A stretch of DNA of 64,000 bases, taken from the NCBI GenBank assembly GCA_041940525.1, contig JBGTSB010000005.1:34882-98881 (forward strand), written 5' to 3'. Below, one piece after another: positions 27,871 to 37,131 of the stretch. The translations under genes were made by a program, and so were the position numbers. Numbering within the stretch: the stretch's first letter is position 1; every line of letters starts with the position of its first letter. The notes under the pieces were generated by a model. It searched no databases. It was not told where the DNA came from and saw only the letters and a list, made by a program, of their open reading frames with translations. This stretch comes from JAKAXS01 sp041940525. Lineage in GTDB: Bacteria; Pseudomonadota; Alphaproteobacteria; Rhizobiales; Hyphomicrobiaceae.

Positions 27871-28761
27871 ATGCGCCAAGATGAAGCTCAGATAGAAGGC
27901 CTCAAAGCCCTGCTCGACTGGTATCGGGACGTGGGCGCGGACGAAGCCGTCAGCGAAACCGCGATCGATTGGCTTGCTCAGGGACGACAAGCGCCCGGAG
28001 CGGAACTGCGCGAGCGGTTGCGCCAATCGACTGAGCCCACAGCTATCCCGCAGCAAGCGCAACCTTCCACCATACGCGGTGCGCCACCAGCCGGCAGACT
28101 GGCACCCGCGCCTCAAAACCGAGCTCCGGCCCCCGCACGGGACTTCCCATCGCAACCACCAGACAAATCGCAATCCCAAGCCCGAGACGCCGCCTCGAAC
28201 GCGGCCTCGCTGAAAGAGCTGGAAGATGCGCTTCGCGCTTTCGATGGCTGCGGCCTGAAAGCCACCGCCAAAAATCTCTGCCTCTATCGCGGGGCGCAAC
28301 AAGCACGCATCATGGTCATCGGCGAAGCGCCAGGCCGCGACGAGGACCTGCAAGGCAAACCATTCGTCGGCCTCGCGGGTCAGCTGCTCGACAAAATGCT
28401 CGCCGCCATCGGCCTGGATGAAACAAACGTCCACATCACAAACATTGTTTATTGGCGCCCTCCAGGAAACCGCACGCCAACACCGCAGGAGGCACTCGTC
28501 TGCCGGCCCTTCCTCGAACGACAGATCGCACTTGTAGATCCCGAATTCATCATTCCGCTGGGCGGAGCCGCGGCCAAAAACCTGCTGAACGCCTCCGAGG
28601 GGATTATGCGCCTGCGCGGCAAATGGCGGAAACAGGAGTTCGCCGGTCAAGAACGGCAAGTGCTAGCAACACTCCACCCTGCTTATCTGCTGCGTACGCC
28701 GGCCGCCAAACGGCTCGCCTGGCGCGATCTTCTGACGCTAAAGAATGCCCTAGCGTCATAA
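27871..28761 (+). CDS. Uracil-DNA glycosylase, family 4-like
   Basis: A 296-residue base-excision repair enzyme. Motif A is GEAPGRDEDLQGKPFVGLAGQLLDKML, read across normal family spacing, and motif B is LHPAYLLR. The N-terminal 100 residues are a Pro/Gln-rich extension typical of alphaproteobacterial members. Cysteines in CGLKATAKNLC and in VCRPFL sit where iron-sulfur ligands of this family lie, although I did not verify all four. Divergent from the ETF-QO gene. Confidence 0.88.
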   Translation: MRQDEAQIEGLKALLDWYRDVGADEAVSETAIDWLAQGRQAPGAELRERLRQSTEPTAIPQQAQPSTIRGAPPAGRLAPAPQNRAPAPARDFPSQPPDKSQSQARDAASNAASLKELEDALRAFDGCGLKATAKNLCLYRGAQQARIMVIGEAPGRDEDLQGKPFVGLAGQLLDKMLAAIGLDETNVHITNIVYWRPPGNRTPTPQEALVCRPFLERQIALVDPEFIIPLGGAAAKNLLNASEGIMRLRGKWRKQEFAGQERQVLATLHPAYLLRTPAAKRLAWRDLLTLKNALAS

Positions 28762-28866
28762 AGATCCGTTTACCCATTTTTCACTGCAATGACGTTTATG
28801 TTTGATCGGAAGATGCTGTCCGGCAATGAGTGAGCCAGCATCCAAGTTTCGTATGTAGACAATCCC

Positions 28867-29364
28867 ATGACCATCGACGCAACGATATCTGATAAAAATT
28901 CTCTGACGTACTTTCGGCCGGCGAAAGTCGTCTACGCCAGCGCTTCCGGTCCCCTAGACACCAGTGCCGCGGACGCTTGGCGGAAACTGCGCGCGTGGAT
29001 GAAATCCCACGGCTTGAAAATCGAAGACGTCGCCTTGGGCTTCGGCTTGTTACACCACGGCGGCGGTGGAGCACCTATCCGCTTCGACGCCTGCATCGAC
29101 ATGGAATATCAGGGTGACCCACCCGACAAGCGCCTGCCCGTCGCCGCCATGACAGGCGGCGTTTATATCGCCAGCGATCCACTCGACAGCCATACAAAGC
29201 TCACCCAAGCCAGCTATTCGGTTGAGCGCGACCCGCTCGTCGGTCAAACCCTCACGATTGACTACAAGCGGCCCGCGATCGTCACGTACAGACTGGAGGC
29301 AACGGCAGCCTGGGAACTCACGCTAAATCGTCCGATAAGACTGCACGACGGCCTCGCCGCCTAG
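28867..29364 (+). CDS. GyrI-like / AraC effector-binding domain protein
   Basis: A 165-residue stand-alone small-molecule-binding domain of the SOUL/GyrI superfamily. The recognisable core is YFRPAKVVYASASGPLDTSAADAWRKLRAWMKSHGL, shown here in its two family halves, with a GFGLLHH loop and RFDACIDM. No DNA-binding part is attached. Members bind hydrophobic or cationic compounds or inhibit gyrase-type targets; nothing specific can be concluded here. Confidence 0.72.
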   Translation: MTIDATISDKNSLTYFRPAKVVYASASGPLDTSAADAWRKLRAWMKSHGLKIEDVALGFGLLHHGGGGAPIRFDACIDMEYQGDPPDKRLPVAAMTGGVYIASDPLDSHTKLTQASYSVERDPLVGQTLTIDYKRPAIVTYRLEATAAWELTLNRPIRLHDGLAA

Positions 29365-29423
29365 GCGAAACGCTGGACGCAGAGAGCATCTCACGGCACA
29401 ACCGCGCTCAAGGAGATGCTCCA

Positions 29424-29960
29424 ATGACTTCGCTAGACACATCAAGACCATTCCTTCCCGTCCGCATCGCAGTGCTCACCGTATCAGACACGCGGTCACT
29501 GTCGGACGACAAGTCCGGCGACACGCTGGCAGACCGCATCACTGGCGCTGGCCATGTCTTGAAGGATCGCGCGGTTGTAAAAGATGACCTAGCGGCCATA
29601 GTCGGCAAAGTATCGTCGTGGATAGAAAGCAACGACATCGACGTCGTAATCACGACGGGCGGCACCGGCTTCACTGGCCGGGATATCACGCCCGACGCCG
29701 TGCGGCCTCTATTCGAGAAAGAGATCGACGGCTTCTCCGCGATCTTCCACGCCATCTCGTTCAAGAAGATCGGCACGTCGACAATACAATCGCGCGCCTG
29801 CGCAGGTCTTGCGCGCGAAACGTTCATCTTCTGCTTACCCGGTTCGCCCGGGGCCTGCCGCGACGCCTGGGATGAAATCCTCTCCCTGCAGCTCGATAAC
29901 CGTCACCGGCCGTGCAATTTCGTGGAAATCATGCCGAGGCTTGGCGAGGGACGATCCTAA
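29424..29960 (+). CDS. moaB: Molybdenum cofactor biosynthesis protein B
   Basis: A 178-residue MogA/MoaB-type protein that adenylates molybdopterin before metal insertion. The motifs are AVLTVSDTRSLSDDKSGD at the N-terminus, the TTGGTGFTGRDITPDAV loop, and FCLPGSPGACRDAWDEIL. AAGGAG lies upstream of the ATG. It converges with the glycosyltransferase gene seven bases on. Confidence 0.93.
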   Translation: MTSLDTSRPFLPVRIAVLTVSDTRSLSDDKSGDTLADRITGAGHVLKDRAVVKDDLAAIVGKVSSWIESNDIDVVITTGGTGFTGRDITPDAVRPLFEKEIDGFSAIFHAISFKKIGTSTIQSRACAGLARETFIFCLPGSPGACRDAWDEILSLQLDNRHRPCNFVEIMPRLGEGRS

Positions 29961-29967
29961 AAGGCCA

Positions 29968-30657
29968 TCACGAATAAAAGCGCGCGAGACGTTGAACCGG
30001 CACGCGGCAATGATAAAGCGCCATGCACGCCTGATTGCGCATCACGCGCCTGAGGTACCCATCGCGCCGGTAGGCTAGCGAACTAACACGTGCGCGAGAA
30101 CGCAAGACGACAAGCCTGCGGCGCCCCAACCTGCGCAGAAGATCCAGGTCTTCCATCAACGGCAATGGCGAAAATCCGCCTATCTCTTCGTACAGCGCTC
30201 GCGGGATCAACAGTCCCTGATCACCAAACGAGCGGCGAAGCAATGCTGTACGAAGCGACACGAAGGCCTCGATCGCACGCGGCGCAAGACCACTGTCATC
30301 AATCGCAAAACGGAACGTTGCAGCGGCAGCCGGACGGCGCCCCATATCGACGCGTTCCATGAAGTTGGAAACTTCACCCTCCCAGCCATACTCCAGCATC
30401 GTCTCGGGATGGAGGAAAAGCAGCCAATCCCCCTTGGCCCGCTCCACGCCGGCACGCATCTGGTGCCCGCGGCACGCGTCAGACCGCACCACGTCAACGC
30501 CCGCCTGGTCAGCAACCGCCAACGTCCGATCGGTGGAGCCCGCATCAGCCACGATCACCTCGCGTACGACGCCTTCAACCGCCGCAGGCACAAGCGCGGT
30601 GAGCGTCGCGGCCAGCGCGGCGTCACAATTCAGTGTGGGAATAATGACTGAAATCAT
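29968..30657 (-). CDS. Family 2 glycosyltransferase
   Basis: A 229-residue GT-A fold enzyme. It starts MISVIIPTLN, followed by VIVADAGSTDRT (nucleotide-sugar binding) and GDWLLFLHPETML. The C-terminal part (GDQGLLIPRALYEEIGGF, then LMEDLDLLRRLGR) resembles the small bacterial GT2 group that TIGR04283 describes, some members of which sit in arsenosugar clusters; no arsenic genes are seen here. An ATG five codons earlier (30672) is also possible. Acceptor unknown. Confidence 0.8.
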   Translation of the reverse strand: MISVIIPTLNCDAALAATLTALVPAAVEGVVREVIVADAGSTDRTLAVADQAGVDVVRSDACRGHQMRAGVERAKGDWLLFLHPETMLEYGWEGEVSNFMERVDMGRRPAAAATFRFAIDDSGLAPRAIEAFVSLRTALLRRSFGDQGLLIPRALYEEIGGFSPLPLMEDLDLLRRLGRRRLVVLRSRARVSSLAYRRDGYLRRVMRNQACMALYHCRVPVQRLARFYS

Positions 30658-30790
30658 GACACTCTCTGACATGAGTTGCCGCTAGCGACAAGACACTCTC
30701 GCTATCAATCATAAACGCCGGCCTTGCTAGACATGATAAGATGTTCTACTTTTGTTCTGTTTCCAGAAATAGGCAGCAGACAGTGGTTCG

Positions 30791-31912
30791 ATGGACGAGC
30801 AAGACAGCGAATTTGAGCAATCCCAGTGTGCTGGCGGGCCCGCTGACGTCGCCCAATATCGACGCCGCGGACGCGGCGCCACAACCAATGCTTCCAGCCG
30901 TTATGACAGTTTGTCCGCAAGTGCTTTCGACGATGGCTGGGAAACGCTGGCCGATCTGCCACAGCTGAAAACGACCATCCACACGGATACGACAAGGAAG
31001 ATCATCGCGCGCAATTCCAGCCCGGACATCTCGTTTGACCGGTCCATAAACATGTACCGGGGCTGCGAACACGGTTGTATCTATTGCTTTGCCCGCCCGA
31101 CACACTGCTACCTCGGTCATTCAGCCGGGCTGGATTTCGAAACCCAAATCTATGTGAAACCCGATGCAGCGCGCCTTCTGGAACAAGAACTCGCCAAGCC
31201 GGGCTACCAATGCGCGACCATCGCTCTTGGAACCAACACCGACCCATACCAACCAATCGAAAAAGACAAACGGCTAACCCGCGCGATCCTTGAAACACTG
31301 GACGCATGCAATCACCCGGTCGGCATCGTCACGAAGTCAGCCTTGATCACCCGCGACATCGACATCCTGCAGCGCATGGCCTCACGAGGCCTGGCAAAAG
31401 CCGCCATTTCTGTAACCACGCTCGACCGGAAACTCGCCCGCGCGATGGAACCACGGGCAACCACACCACGGCGACGCCTTGATGCCATCGGCGAACTCGC
31501 GGCAGCCGGCATACCCACAGCCGTCATGGTGGCCCCCGTCATCCCGGCGCTTAACGACAGCGAAATCGAGGAGATTTTATCCGCCGCCCGTGCCAAGGGC
31601 GCTTCAGCCGCCGGCTTCGTTACTCTACGCATGCCACTGGAGATCAAGCAGCTCTTCCGCAAATGGCTTGAGGAGACCTACCCCGACCGCGCCAGCCGTA
31701 TTCTGAAGCTGATCCAATCCATGCACGGTGGCCGCGACTACTCAGCCGAATTCGGCGTCCGCCAGCGCGGAACGGGCCCCTACGCTAGCCAAATCGCCCA
31801 GCGATTCCATTTAGCGGCCAAGCGCCTCGGGTTTGATCAAACGCGCAAACCACTGCGAACCGATCTATTCCGCGCGCCAATTATCCCCGGAACACAGCTC
31901 GGCTTGCTTTGA
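30791..31912 (+). CDS. PA0069-type radical SAM protein
   Basis: A 373-residue radical SAM protein. The cluster-binding motif CEHGCIYC lies in FDRSINMYRGCEHGCIYCFA, followed by RPTHCYLGHSAGLDFET, which is typical of the SplB-like/PA0069 group. The ALGTNTDPYQPIEKD stretch binds SAM. The function of the family is unknown; it is related to spore photoproduct lyase but lacks its specificity features. The first 50 residues are poorly conserved, so the true start may be further in. Confidence 0.88.
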   Translation: MDEQDSEFEQSQCAGGPADVAQYRRRGRGATTNASSRYDSLSASAFDDGWETLADLPQLKTTIHTDTTRKIIARNSSPDISFDRSINMYRGCEHGCIYCFARPTHCYLGHSAGLDFETQIYVKPDAARLLEQELAKPGYQCATIALGTNTDPYQPIEKDKRLTRAILETLDACNHPVGIVTKSALITRDIDILQRMASRGLAKAAISVTTLDRKLARAMEPRATTPRRRLDAIGELAAAGIPTAVMVAPVIPALNDSEIEEILSAARAKGASAAGFVTLRMPLEIKQLFRKWLEETYPDRASRILKLIQSMHGGRDYSAEFGVRQRGTGPYASQIAQRFHLAAKRLGFDQTRKPLRTDLFRAPIIPGTQLGLL

Positions 31913-31942
31913 CAGGCGCTCGCGCACCCGCAATCCTCAAGT

Positions 31943-32584
31943 ATGAGGATCAGCGATTCGCGCATACGTCCGACGTTTGACCTGGAGAGCCTAGAGCTGG
32001 AGCTCGCGGGTGGACCGGTGGCAGGCATCGATGAAGCAGGCAGGGGCCCATGGGCCGGACCGGTCGTCGCGGCAGCCGTCATCCTCGATCCAGACAATCT
32101 GCCCAAGGGAATCGACGACTCCAAGGCCCTTGATGCTGACGCACGCGAACTTGCATACGCCAGCATAACCACCCACAGCCAATACGGGATCGGCATCGCG
32201 CACGTTGACCGCATCGACCGCGACAATATCCTCAACGCCACCATGTGGGCGATGAGCGAAGCCGTGATCGCGCTCGGCTGCGTGCCGCGCCTGGCGTTGA
32301 TTGACGGCAACCGGGCACCGCGCCTTCGGTGTGCTCACCGCACCATCGTAAAAGGCGATGCCAAATGCTTGTCGATCGCCGCCGCGTCAATCCTCGCCAA
32401 AGTCACGCGCGACCGCATGATGATCGCACTCGGGCGAGAGTTCCCCGGCTACGGCTTCGAAAAACACAAGGGCTACGGAACGCCGGAACATCGCGCCGCC
32501 CTGCATCGCCTCGGCGTAACCGCACATCACAGACGGTCGTTCGCGCCCGTCCAATTGGCCCTCGGATTGGCCAAAGCCAGCTAA
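31943..32584 (+). CDS. rnhB: Ribonuclease HII
   Basis: A 213-residue endonuclease that removes ribonucleotides and RNA primers from DNA. The active-site opening GIDEAGRGPWAGPVVAAAV carries the Asp-Glu pair; DDSKAL and the ALIDGN motif give the other acidic ligands. It follows the radical SAM gene by 30 bases on the same strand. Confidence 0.95.
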   Translation: MRISDSRIRPTFDLESLELELAGGPVAGIDEAGRGPWAGPVVAAAVILDPDNLPKGIDDSKALDADARELAYASITTHSQYGIGIAHVDRIDRDNILNATMWAMSEAVIALGCVPRLALIDGNRAPRLRCAHRTIVKGDAKCLSIAAASILAKVTRDRMMIALGREFPGYGFEKHKGYGTPEHRAALHRLGVTAHHRRSFAPVQLALGLAKAS

Positions 32585-32712
32585 CCGCTTACCAGTTGCT
32601 GGCAAAACTTCGTTAACCCACACGGCCTCGAGATCGACTATGCTCAAACGCGCTGACGGCCGCTCTGGCCGAGGCGAGTTGTGGCGTAATTTCTGAGTTA
32701 TGTAGGCGTTTC

Positions 32713-33840
32713 ATGGGTCTTCGTCGGCGTGTTCCTTCTGCGTGTGAGTTCGATCGTGTCATCAAGGGCGATTGCCTGCGCGAACTGAAAAAACTGCCTT
32801 CGGCCAGTGTTGATCTGGTCTTCGCCGACCCTCCCTACAATCTTCAGCTCGATAGCGAACTGCTTCGCCCTAACAACCAGTCCCGCGTGGACGGCGTTGA
32901 CGAAGCTTGGGACAAGTTTGCGGACTTCGCAGAATACGATCGCTTCACGCGCGCATGGCTGACCGAATGCCGGCGCATCCTGAAGCCAGACGGCGCCATC
33001 TGGGTCATCGGCTCCTACCACAACATTTTCCGCCTCGGTGTCGCCTTGCAGGACCAGGGCTATTGGCTCCTCAACGACGTTGTCTGGCGCAAAGTAAACC
33101 CGATGCCAAATTTCCGTGGCACACGCTTCACCAACGCACATGAGACGCTGATCTGGGCAAGCCGTGAACGCAAATCGCGCTACACGTTCAACTACGAAAG
33201 CCTCAAGGCGCTGAACGACGACCTGCAAATGCGCTCCGACTGGCTCTTCCCAATCTGCTCTGGGCCAGAACGCCTGAAAGATGATGGCGGGCGCAAAGCA
33301 CACCCAACGCAAAAGCCGGAAGCCCTGCTCCACCGGCTCATTCTGGCAACGACGAAACCAAACGACGTCGTACTTGATCCCTTCTTCGGAACTGGCACGA
33401 CAGGCGCGGTCGCCAAAAAGCTAGGCCGCAAATGGTTGGGCATAGAGCGCGACCCAGACTATGTCGCCGCCGCGGAAGAACGCATCGCCAAGGTGAAACC
33501 GCTCTCTACCTCGACACTCGAAACGCAGCCCTCCAAGCGAGCCGAACCCCGCATCCCGTTCGGCACAATCATCGAGTTGGGTATCTTGAAGCCAGGCGCC
33601 AAACTCTACGATCCACGCCGCAGTATCCGCGCCGAAGTCAAAGCCGACGGCACACTGGCCGTACCTGGTCAGCAAGGGTCAATCCACCGCCTCGGCGCGC
33701 TTGTTCAAGGCCGCTCTGCCTGCAACGGCTGGACGTTCTGGCACTTCGAAAGCAGAGGGAAACTTCAGCCGATCGACGTGCTGCGCGAAAAGGCCAAACA
33801 GAAGCTCGGCATCAAGCGGCAAGGCGCCACCGCAGAATAG
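32713..33840 (+). CDS. ccrM: Cell-cycle GANTC DNA adenine methyltransferase (CcrM type)
   Basis: A 375-residue beta-class N6-adenine methylase. The catalytic DPPY motif (39-42, in LVFADPPYNLQLDS) comes before the SAM loop FFGTGTTGAVAKKLGR, which is the beta-class order. The C-terminal ~90 residues (IIELGILKPGAKLYDPRR through RLGALVQG and GWTFWHF) form the RAMA-type domain found on CcrM. No restriction enzyme is nearby, consistent with a solitary epigenetic methylase that controls replication and cell-cycle transcription in alphaproteobacteria. The 128 bases upstream contain a CGGCC/GGCCG hairpin at 32657-32671 and no GANTC site that I can find. Confidence 0.94.
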   Translation: MGLRRRVPSACEFDRVIKGDCLRELKKLPSASVDLVFADPPYNLQLDSELLRPNNQSRVDGVDEAWDKFADFAEYDRFTRAWLTECRRILKPDGAIWVIGSYHNIFRLGVALQDQGYWLLNDVVWRKVNPMPNFRGTRFTNAHETLIWASRERKSRYTFNYESLKALNDDLQMRSDWLFPICSGPERLKDDGGRKAHPTQKPEALLHRLILATTKPNDVVLDPFFGTGTTGAVAKKLGRKWLGIERDPDYVAAAEERIAKVKPLSTSTLETQPSKRAEPRIPFGTIIELGILKPGAKLYDPRRSIRAEVKADGTLAVPGQQGSIHRLGALVQGRSACNGWTFWHFESRGKLQPIDVLREKAKQKLGIKRQGATAE

Positions 33841-33849
33841 GCAAGCGCG

Positions 33850-34296
33850 CTACTTGAACGGCTCCATGCCCGAGCGAGCCAGTTCGTCGGCGCGTTCGTT
33901 TTCGACGTCGCCCGCGTGCCCCTTTACCCAGCGCCAGTCGATCTCGTGCCGGCTACGGGCTTCATCCAGCTGCTGCCAAAGCTCGGCATTTTTGACCGGC
34001 TTTTTGTCGGACGTCCGCCAGCCGTTGCGCTTCCAGCCATGGATCCACGACGTGATGCCGTTCTTCACATAGTTGCTATCGGTGTGCAGCTCGACCTTGC
34101 TTGGACGCTTCAACGCATCAAGCGCCGAGATCGCAGCCATCAGCTCCATCCGGTTATTCGTGGTGTTGCCCTCACCGCCCGAAAGCTCCTTGCGATGCTC
34201 ACCCCACATCAACACGGCACCCCAGCCGCCTGGCCCCGGATTTCCGGAACATGCACCGTCGGTATAGATGATGATCTTGTCAGGCTTCTCACTCAC
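33850..34296 (-). CDS. rnhA: Ribonuclease HI
   Basis: A 148-residue enzyme degrading the RNA strand of RNA-DNA hybrids. IIIYTDGACSGNPGPGGWGA at the start carries the first catalytic Asp (13), MELMAA the Glu, HTDSNYV the second Asp. The start is GTG, overlapping the thrB stop by four bases (GTGA). It forms the end of an ispH-thrB-rnhA run that is conserved in alphaproteobacteria. Confidence 0.96.
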   Translation of the reverse strand: MSEKPDKIIIYTDGACSGNPGPGGWGAVLMWGEHRKELSGGEGNTTNNRMELMAAISALDALKRPSKVELHTDSNYVKNGITSWIHGWKRNGWRTSDKKPVKNAELWQQLDEARSRHEIDWRWVKGHAGDVENERADELARSGMEPFK

Positions 34297-35252
34297 AGCC
34301 CGTACTCCGCGATGCTCGCAACCTGTTGGTGGAACTTCAACCGGGCAACATAGTCACGCGGATCATGCGGAGAAACGAGCGCACTGGCATCGTGATGAAG
34401 CCAGTCATGGGTGCGCGTGAGCAAGAACCGCATGGCCGCCCCACGCGCCAGAATTGGCATCGCGTCCAGTTCACGCGCCTGCAAAGGCCGCACGCCGGAG
34501 TATCCGGTCAGCAATGCGCGTCCCTTCTCGCGGTTGAACGTAAAGTCGTTCTCAAAGCACCAAGCGTTGAGACAAATCGCGATGTCGTAAGCGAGGGCAT
34601 CCCAGCAGGCGAAATAAAAATCGATCAGGCCCGACAACTCACCGCCGAGGAAGAAAACATTGTCCGGAAACAAATCGGCATGAATCACGCCCTCCGGAAG
34701 GTCGCGCGGCCAGCTCCCTTCGAGGGTCACCAGCTCCTGCTCAACAAAAGGCTTCAAGCCAGCCTGCACTTCGTCGGCACGGTAGGAAAACGACGTGAAC
34801 ATTGGCGCCCAGGCTTCCGGCCCTAGAGCGTTTTCCCTGCGCGGCCCATAGGTTGCCCCGGCCAAATGTAGCTTCGCCAAGGCCTCGCCGACCGCCGCAC
34901 AGTGGCCCTCGGACGGAGCGCTCACCGACACACCGGATAAAAACGAGATAATCGCGGCGGGACGTCCACAAAGCTGAGACAGAGCCTGCCCCGCACTGTC
35001 GCGCATGGGCGTAGGACAGGACACGCCAGCCTCCGCCAGATGCTCCATGAGACCAAGAAAGAACGGAAGGTCGGACTGCGCAACGCGCTTCTCATAAAGC
35101 GTCAGGATGAATGAGCCTTGGCTCGTCTGTAAAAGGTAGTTCGTGTTCTCGACGCCCTCGGCGATGCCCTTGAATGATTGAAGCTCACCCAGACCATACT
35201 GATCGATGAAGCGCACAAGCGCCTCGTCCGGCACCTCGGTGTACACCGCCAT
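34293..35252 (-). CDS. thrB: Homoserine kinase (ThrB, aminoglycoside-phosphotransferase fold)
   Basis: A 319-residue kinase that phosphorylates homoserine in threonine synthesis. This is the alphaproteobacterial form with a protein-kinase-like fold, not the GHMP form. The start MAVYTEVPDEALVRFI, GVENTNYLL, and the catalytic loop VIHADLFPDNVFF with GLIDFYFACWD are diagnostic. It lies two bases after ispH. Confidence 0.94.
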   Translation of the reverse strand: MAVYTEVPDEALVRFIDQYGLGELQSFKGIAEGVENTNYLLQTSQGSFILTLYEKRVAQSDLPFFLGLMEHLAEAGVSCPTPMRDSAGQALSQLCGRPAAIISFLSGVSVSAPSEGHCAAVGEALAKLHLAGATYGPRRENALGPEAWAPMFTSFSYRADEVQAGLKPFVEQELVTLEGSWPRDLPEGVIHADLFPDNVFFLGGELSGLIDFYFACWDALAYDIAICLNAWCFENDFTFNREKGRALLTGYSGVRPLQARELDAMPILARGAAMRFLLTRTHDWLHHDASALVSPHDPRDYVARLKFHQQVASIAEYGL

Positions 35253-35254
35253 CG

Positions 35255-36241
35255 TTATGCCGCCGGTTCGCGCAGTTCGCGGGGAATGTTGAAGGCGATG
35301 CTTTCATCAGCCGTGCGCACCGTCTCCACCTCAACCTCATACCGGCTCTTCAGCGCAGCGATGACTTCATCGACAAGCTCTTCAGGCGCGGAAGCACCAG
35401 CCGTGACGCCAACTGCCTTCACGCCCTCAAGGTCAGCCCAATCGATATCCGCCGCCCTTTGGATCAGCATTGACTTGGAGCAGCCGGCCCGTTCGGCCAC
35501 TTCAACCAGACGCAACGAGTTCGAACTGTTTGGCGCGCCCACGACAAGCATGCAGTCTACACGCGGAGCAATGGCCTTAACGGCCACCTGCCTGTTTGTC
35601 GTCGCATAGCAGATGTCTTCCTTTTTCGGGCCAGAGATACGAGGAAATCGCACCTTCAGCGCCTCGACAATTTGCGCCGTATCGTCGACGGACAAAGTCG
35701 TCTGCGTGACGTAGGCTAGCTTCTCCGGATTGACCGGCTCAAATCGCTCAACGTCAGCCACGGTTTCCACGAGCGTCACGGCGCCAGCCGGCAGCTGCCC
35801 CATCGTGCCAATAACCTCAGGATGCCCCGCATGGCCGATCAGGACGATTTCCAGCCCCTCGTCGAAGTGCCGCTGGGCCTCGATATGGACCTTGAAGACC
35901 AGCGGACAGGTTGCATCGATCGAAAAAAGATTGCGCGATTGGGCCTGGGCAGGCACCGACTTAGCCACTCCGTGTGCCGAAAAGATCACTGGCTGCGACG
36001 TTTGAGGAATCTCGTCTAACTCCTCCACAAAAACGGCACCTTTTGCCTTCAACGATTCTACCACGAATCGGTTGTGTACGATTTCATGCCGGACGTAGAC
36101 GGGCGCCCCAAACTTGGCCAGCGCCAGTTCGACGATCTGGATGGCACGATCGACACCAGCGCAAAACCCGCGCGGAGCAGCGAGTAGCAGCGTCAATCTT
36201 GGGCGCTCGTTAACGGTGTTGGGGGGCAAGGGGTGCGTCAT
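35255..36241 (-). CDS. ispH: 4-hydroxy-3-methylbut-2-enyl diphosphate reductase
   Basis: Last enzyme of the MEP isoprenoid pathway; a [4Fe-4S] reductase producing IPP and DMAPP. 328 residues. The motif APRGFCAGVDRAI supplies the first cluster cysteine; the second and third are in DATCPLV and MLVVGAPNSSNSLRL with preceding DICYATTNRQ. VRHEIVHNRFV is also typical. It leads the ispH-thrB-rnhA operon. Confidence 0.97.
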   Translation of the reverse strand: MTHPLPPNTVNERPRLTLLLAAPRGFCAGVDRAIQIVELALAKFGAPVYVRHEIVHNRFVVESLKAKGAVFVEELDEIPQTSQPVIFSAHGVAKSVPAQAQSRNLFSIDATCPLVFKVHIEAQRHFDEGLEIVLIGHAGHPEVIGTMGQLPAGAVTLVETVADVERFEPVNPEKLAYVTQTTLSVDDTAQIVEALKVRFPRISGPKKEDICYATTNRQVAVKAIAPRVDCMLVVGAPNSSNSLRLVEVAERAGCSKSMLIQRAADIDWADLEGVKAVGVTAGASAPEELVDEVIAALKSRYEVEVETVRTADESIAFNIPRELREPAA

Positions 36242-36392
36242 GAAGTGAAACCGGGTTCTAAGTCCTTGGAGCTACGGTATCGCCAATTGGTGCTTTGTTA
36301 GCAGGGTGTTACACTACGAGTCGAATACAGGTGATTTGGTGACGCGGGAAACGCGCACAAGCCACCAAGGGGATTATGCGGATCGGAGAACG

Positions 36393-37046
36393 ATGACGCA
36401 ACGCACCAAACAGTTTCTTCGCAGCCTTCTGGCCGCTGGCACGGCCTCTCTCGCCGTCACCGGCCTGAGCGGTTGTGGCGTATCGTCGATCACGTCCGGC
36501 CTCAGTTCAAGCAGCATCTTCGGCGGCAGCGGCAACGACACGGCGCCCTCTGGCGAGATGAGCGAAAACCAGCTCTTGGCGGCCGCCCAGTCCGGTGGGT
36601 CCCCCGGTGGCATCGGCACAATTTCCGCGGGCTGTCCCCGCTTTGTCGTTTGGCCCAACGACAACACGGTTACCGTCTACGAACCAGGCCGCGTTGGTGA
36701 CGGCCTTGCCATCATGCATCGTGCTGAAATCACAAAAACGGCCCGCGAATGCTACGTGGATCGCGACCGTGTCACGGTGCGCTACGGCTTCTCCGGCCGC
36801 GTCTTGTTGGGGCCAAAGGGTGTCTCAGGCCCTGTCCGCTTCCCGGTCAATGTCTTCGTAACCGACGCCAAACGCGAAAAGGTGCAAACCGAGAAGCTCG
36901 AAGTCGCAAGCACGGTCGCGGTAGAAAACCCGATCGGCTACTTCTCCGCTGTTCAGTCCGTCACCTTCGAAGTGCCGCAAGGCACGCGGCCCGGCGAATT
37001 CCAGGTCTTCGTCGGCTTTGACCGTGCCATCGAGAACTCCGGCTAA
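36393..37046 (+). CDS. Putative outer-envelope lipoprotein
   Basis: A 217-residue protein with a lipoprotein signal: basic start, hydrophobic SLLAAGTASLAVTGLSGC, with the cysteine of the lipobox LSGC near residue 29. A Ser/Gly-rich linker follows, then a beta-rich domain (CPRFVVWPNDNTVTVYEPG, AEITKTARECYVDRDRVTVRYGF). The pattern recurs in uncharacterised alphaproteobacterial lipoproteins. The ATG at 36393 fits the signal; the in-frame start at 36306 does not. Confidence 0.75.
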   Translation: MTQRTKQFLRSLLAAGTASLAVTGLSGCGVSSITSGLSSSSIFGGSGNDTAPSGEMSENQLLAAAQSGGSPGGIGTISAGCPRFVVWPNDNTVTVYEPGRVGDGLAIMHRAEITKTARECYVDRDRVTVRYGFSGRVLLGPKGVSGPVRFPVNVFVTDAKREKVQTEKLEVASTVAVENPIGYFSAVQSVTFEVPQGTRPGEFQVFVGFDRAIENSG

Positions 37047-37070
37047 AGAACCTCAAGTCAAAAACGAAAA

Positions 37071-37097
37071 ACGCGGGCCTGTCGAAACAGCCCGCGT
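37071..37097 (-). terminator. Rho-independent terminator of the F0 ATP synthase operon
   Basis: An inverted repeat ACGCGGGC ... GCCCGCGT with a few more pairs (TGT/ACA) towards a CGAA loop. Read on the minus strand it is followed by TTTTTCGTTTTT, the T-rich tail expected after atpF. On the plus strand it also sits behind the lipoprotein gene, so it may stop both transcripts. Confidence 0.8.
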
Positions 37098-37131
37098 CAG
37101 AATTCGTTGTTCGAAACAACGTGAACCAGAC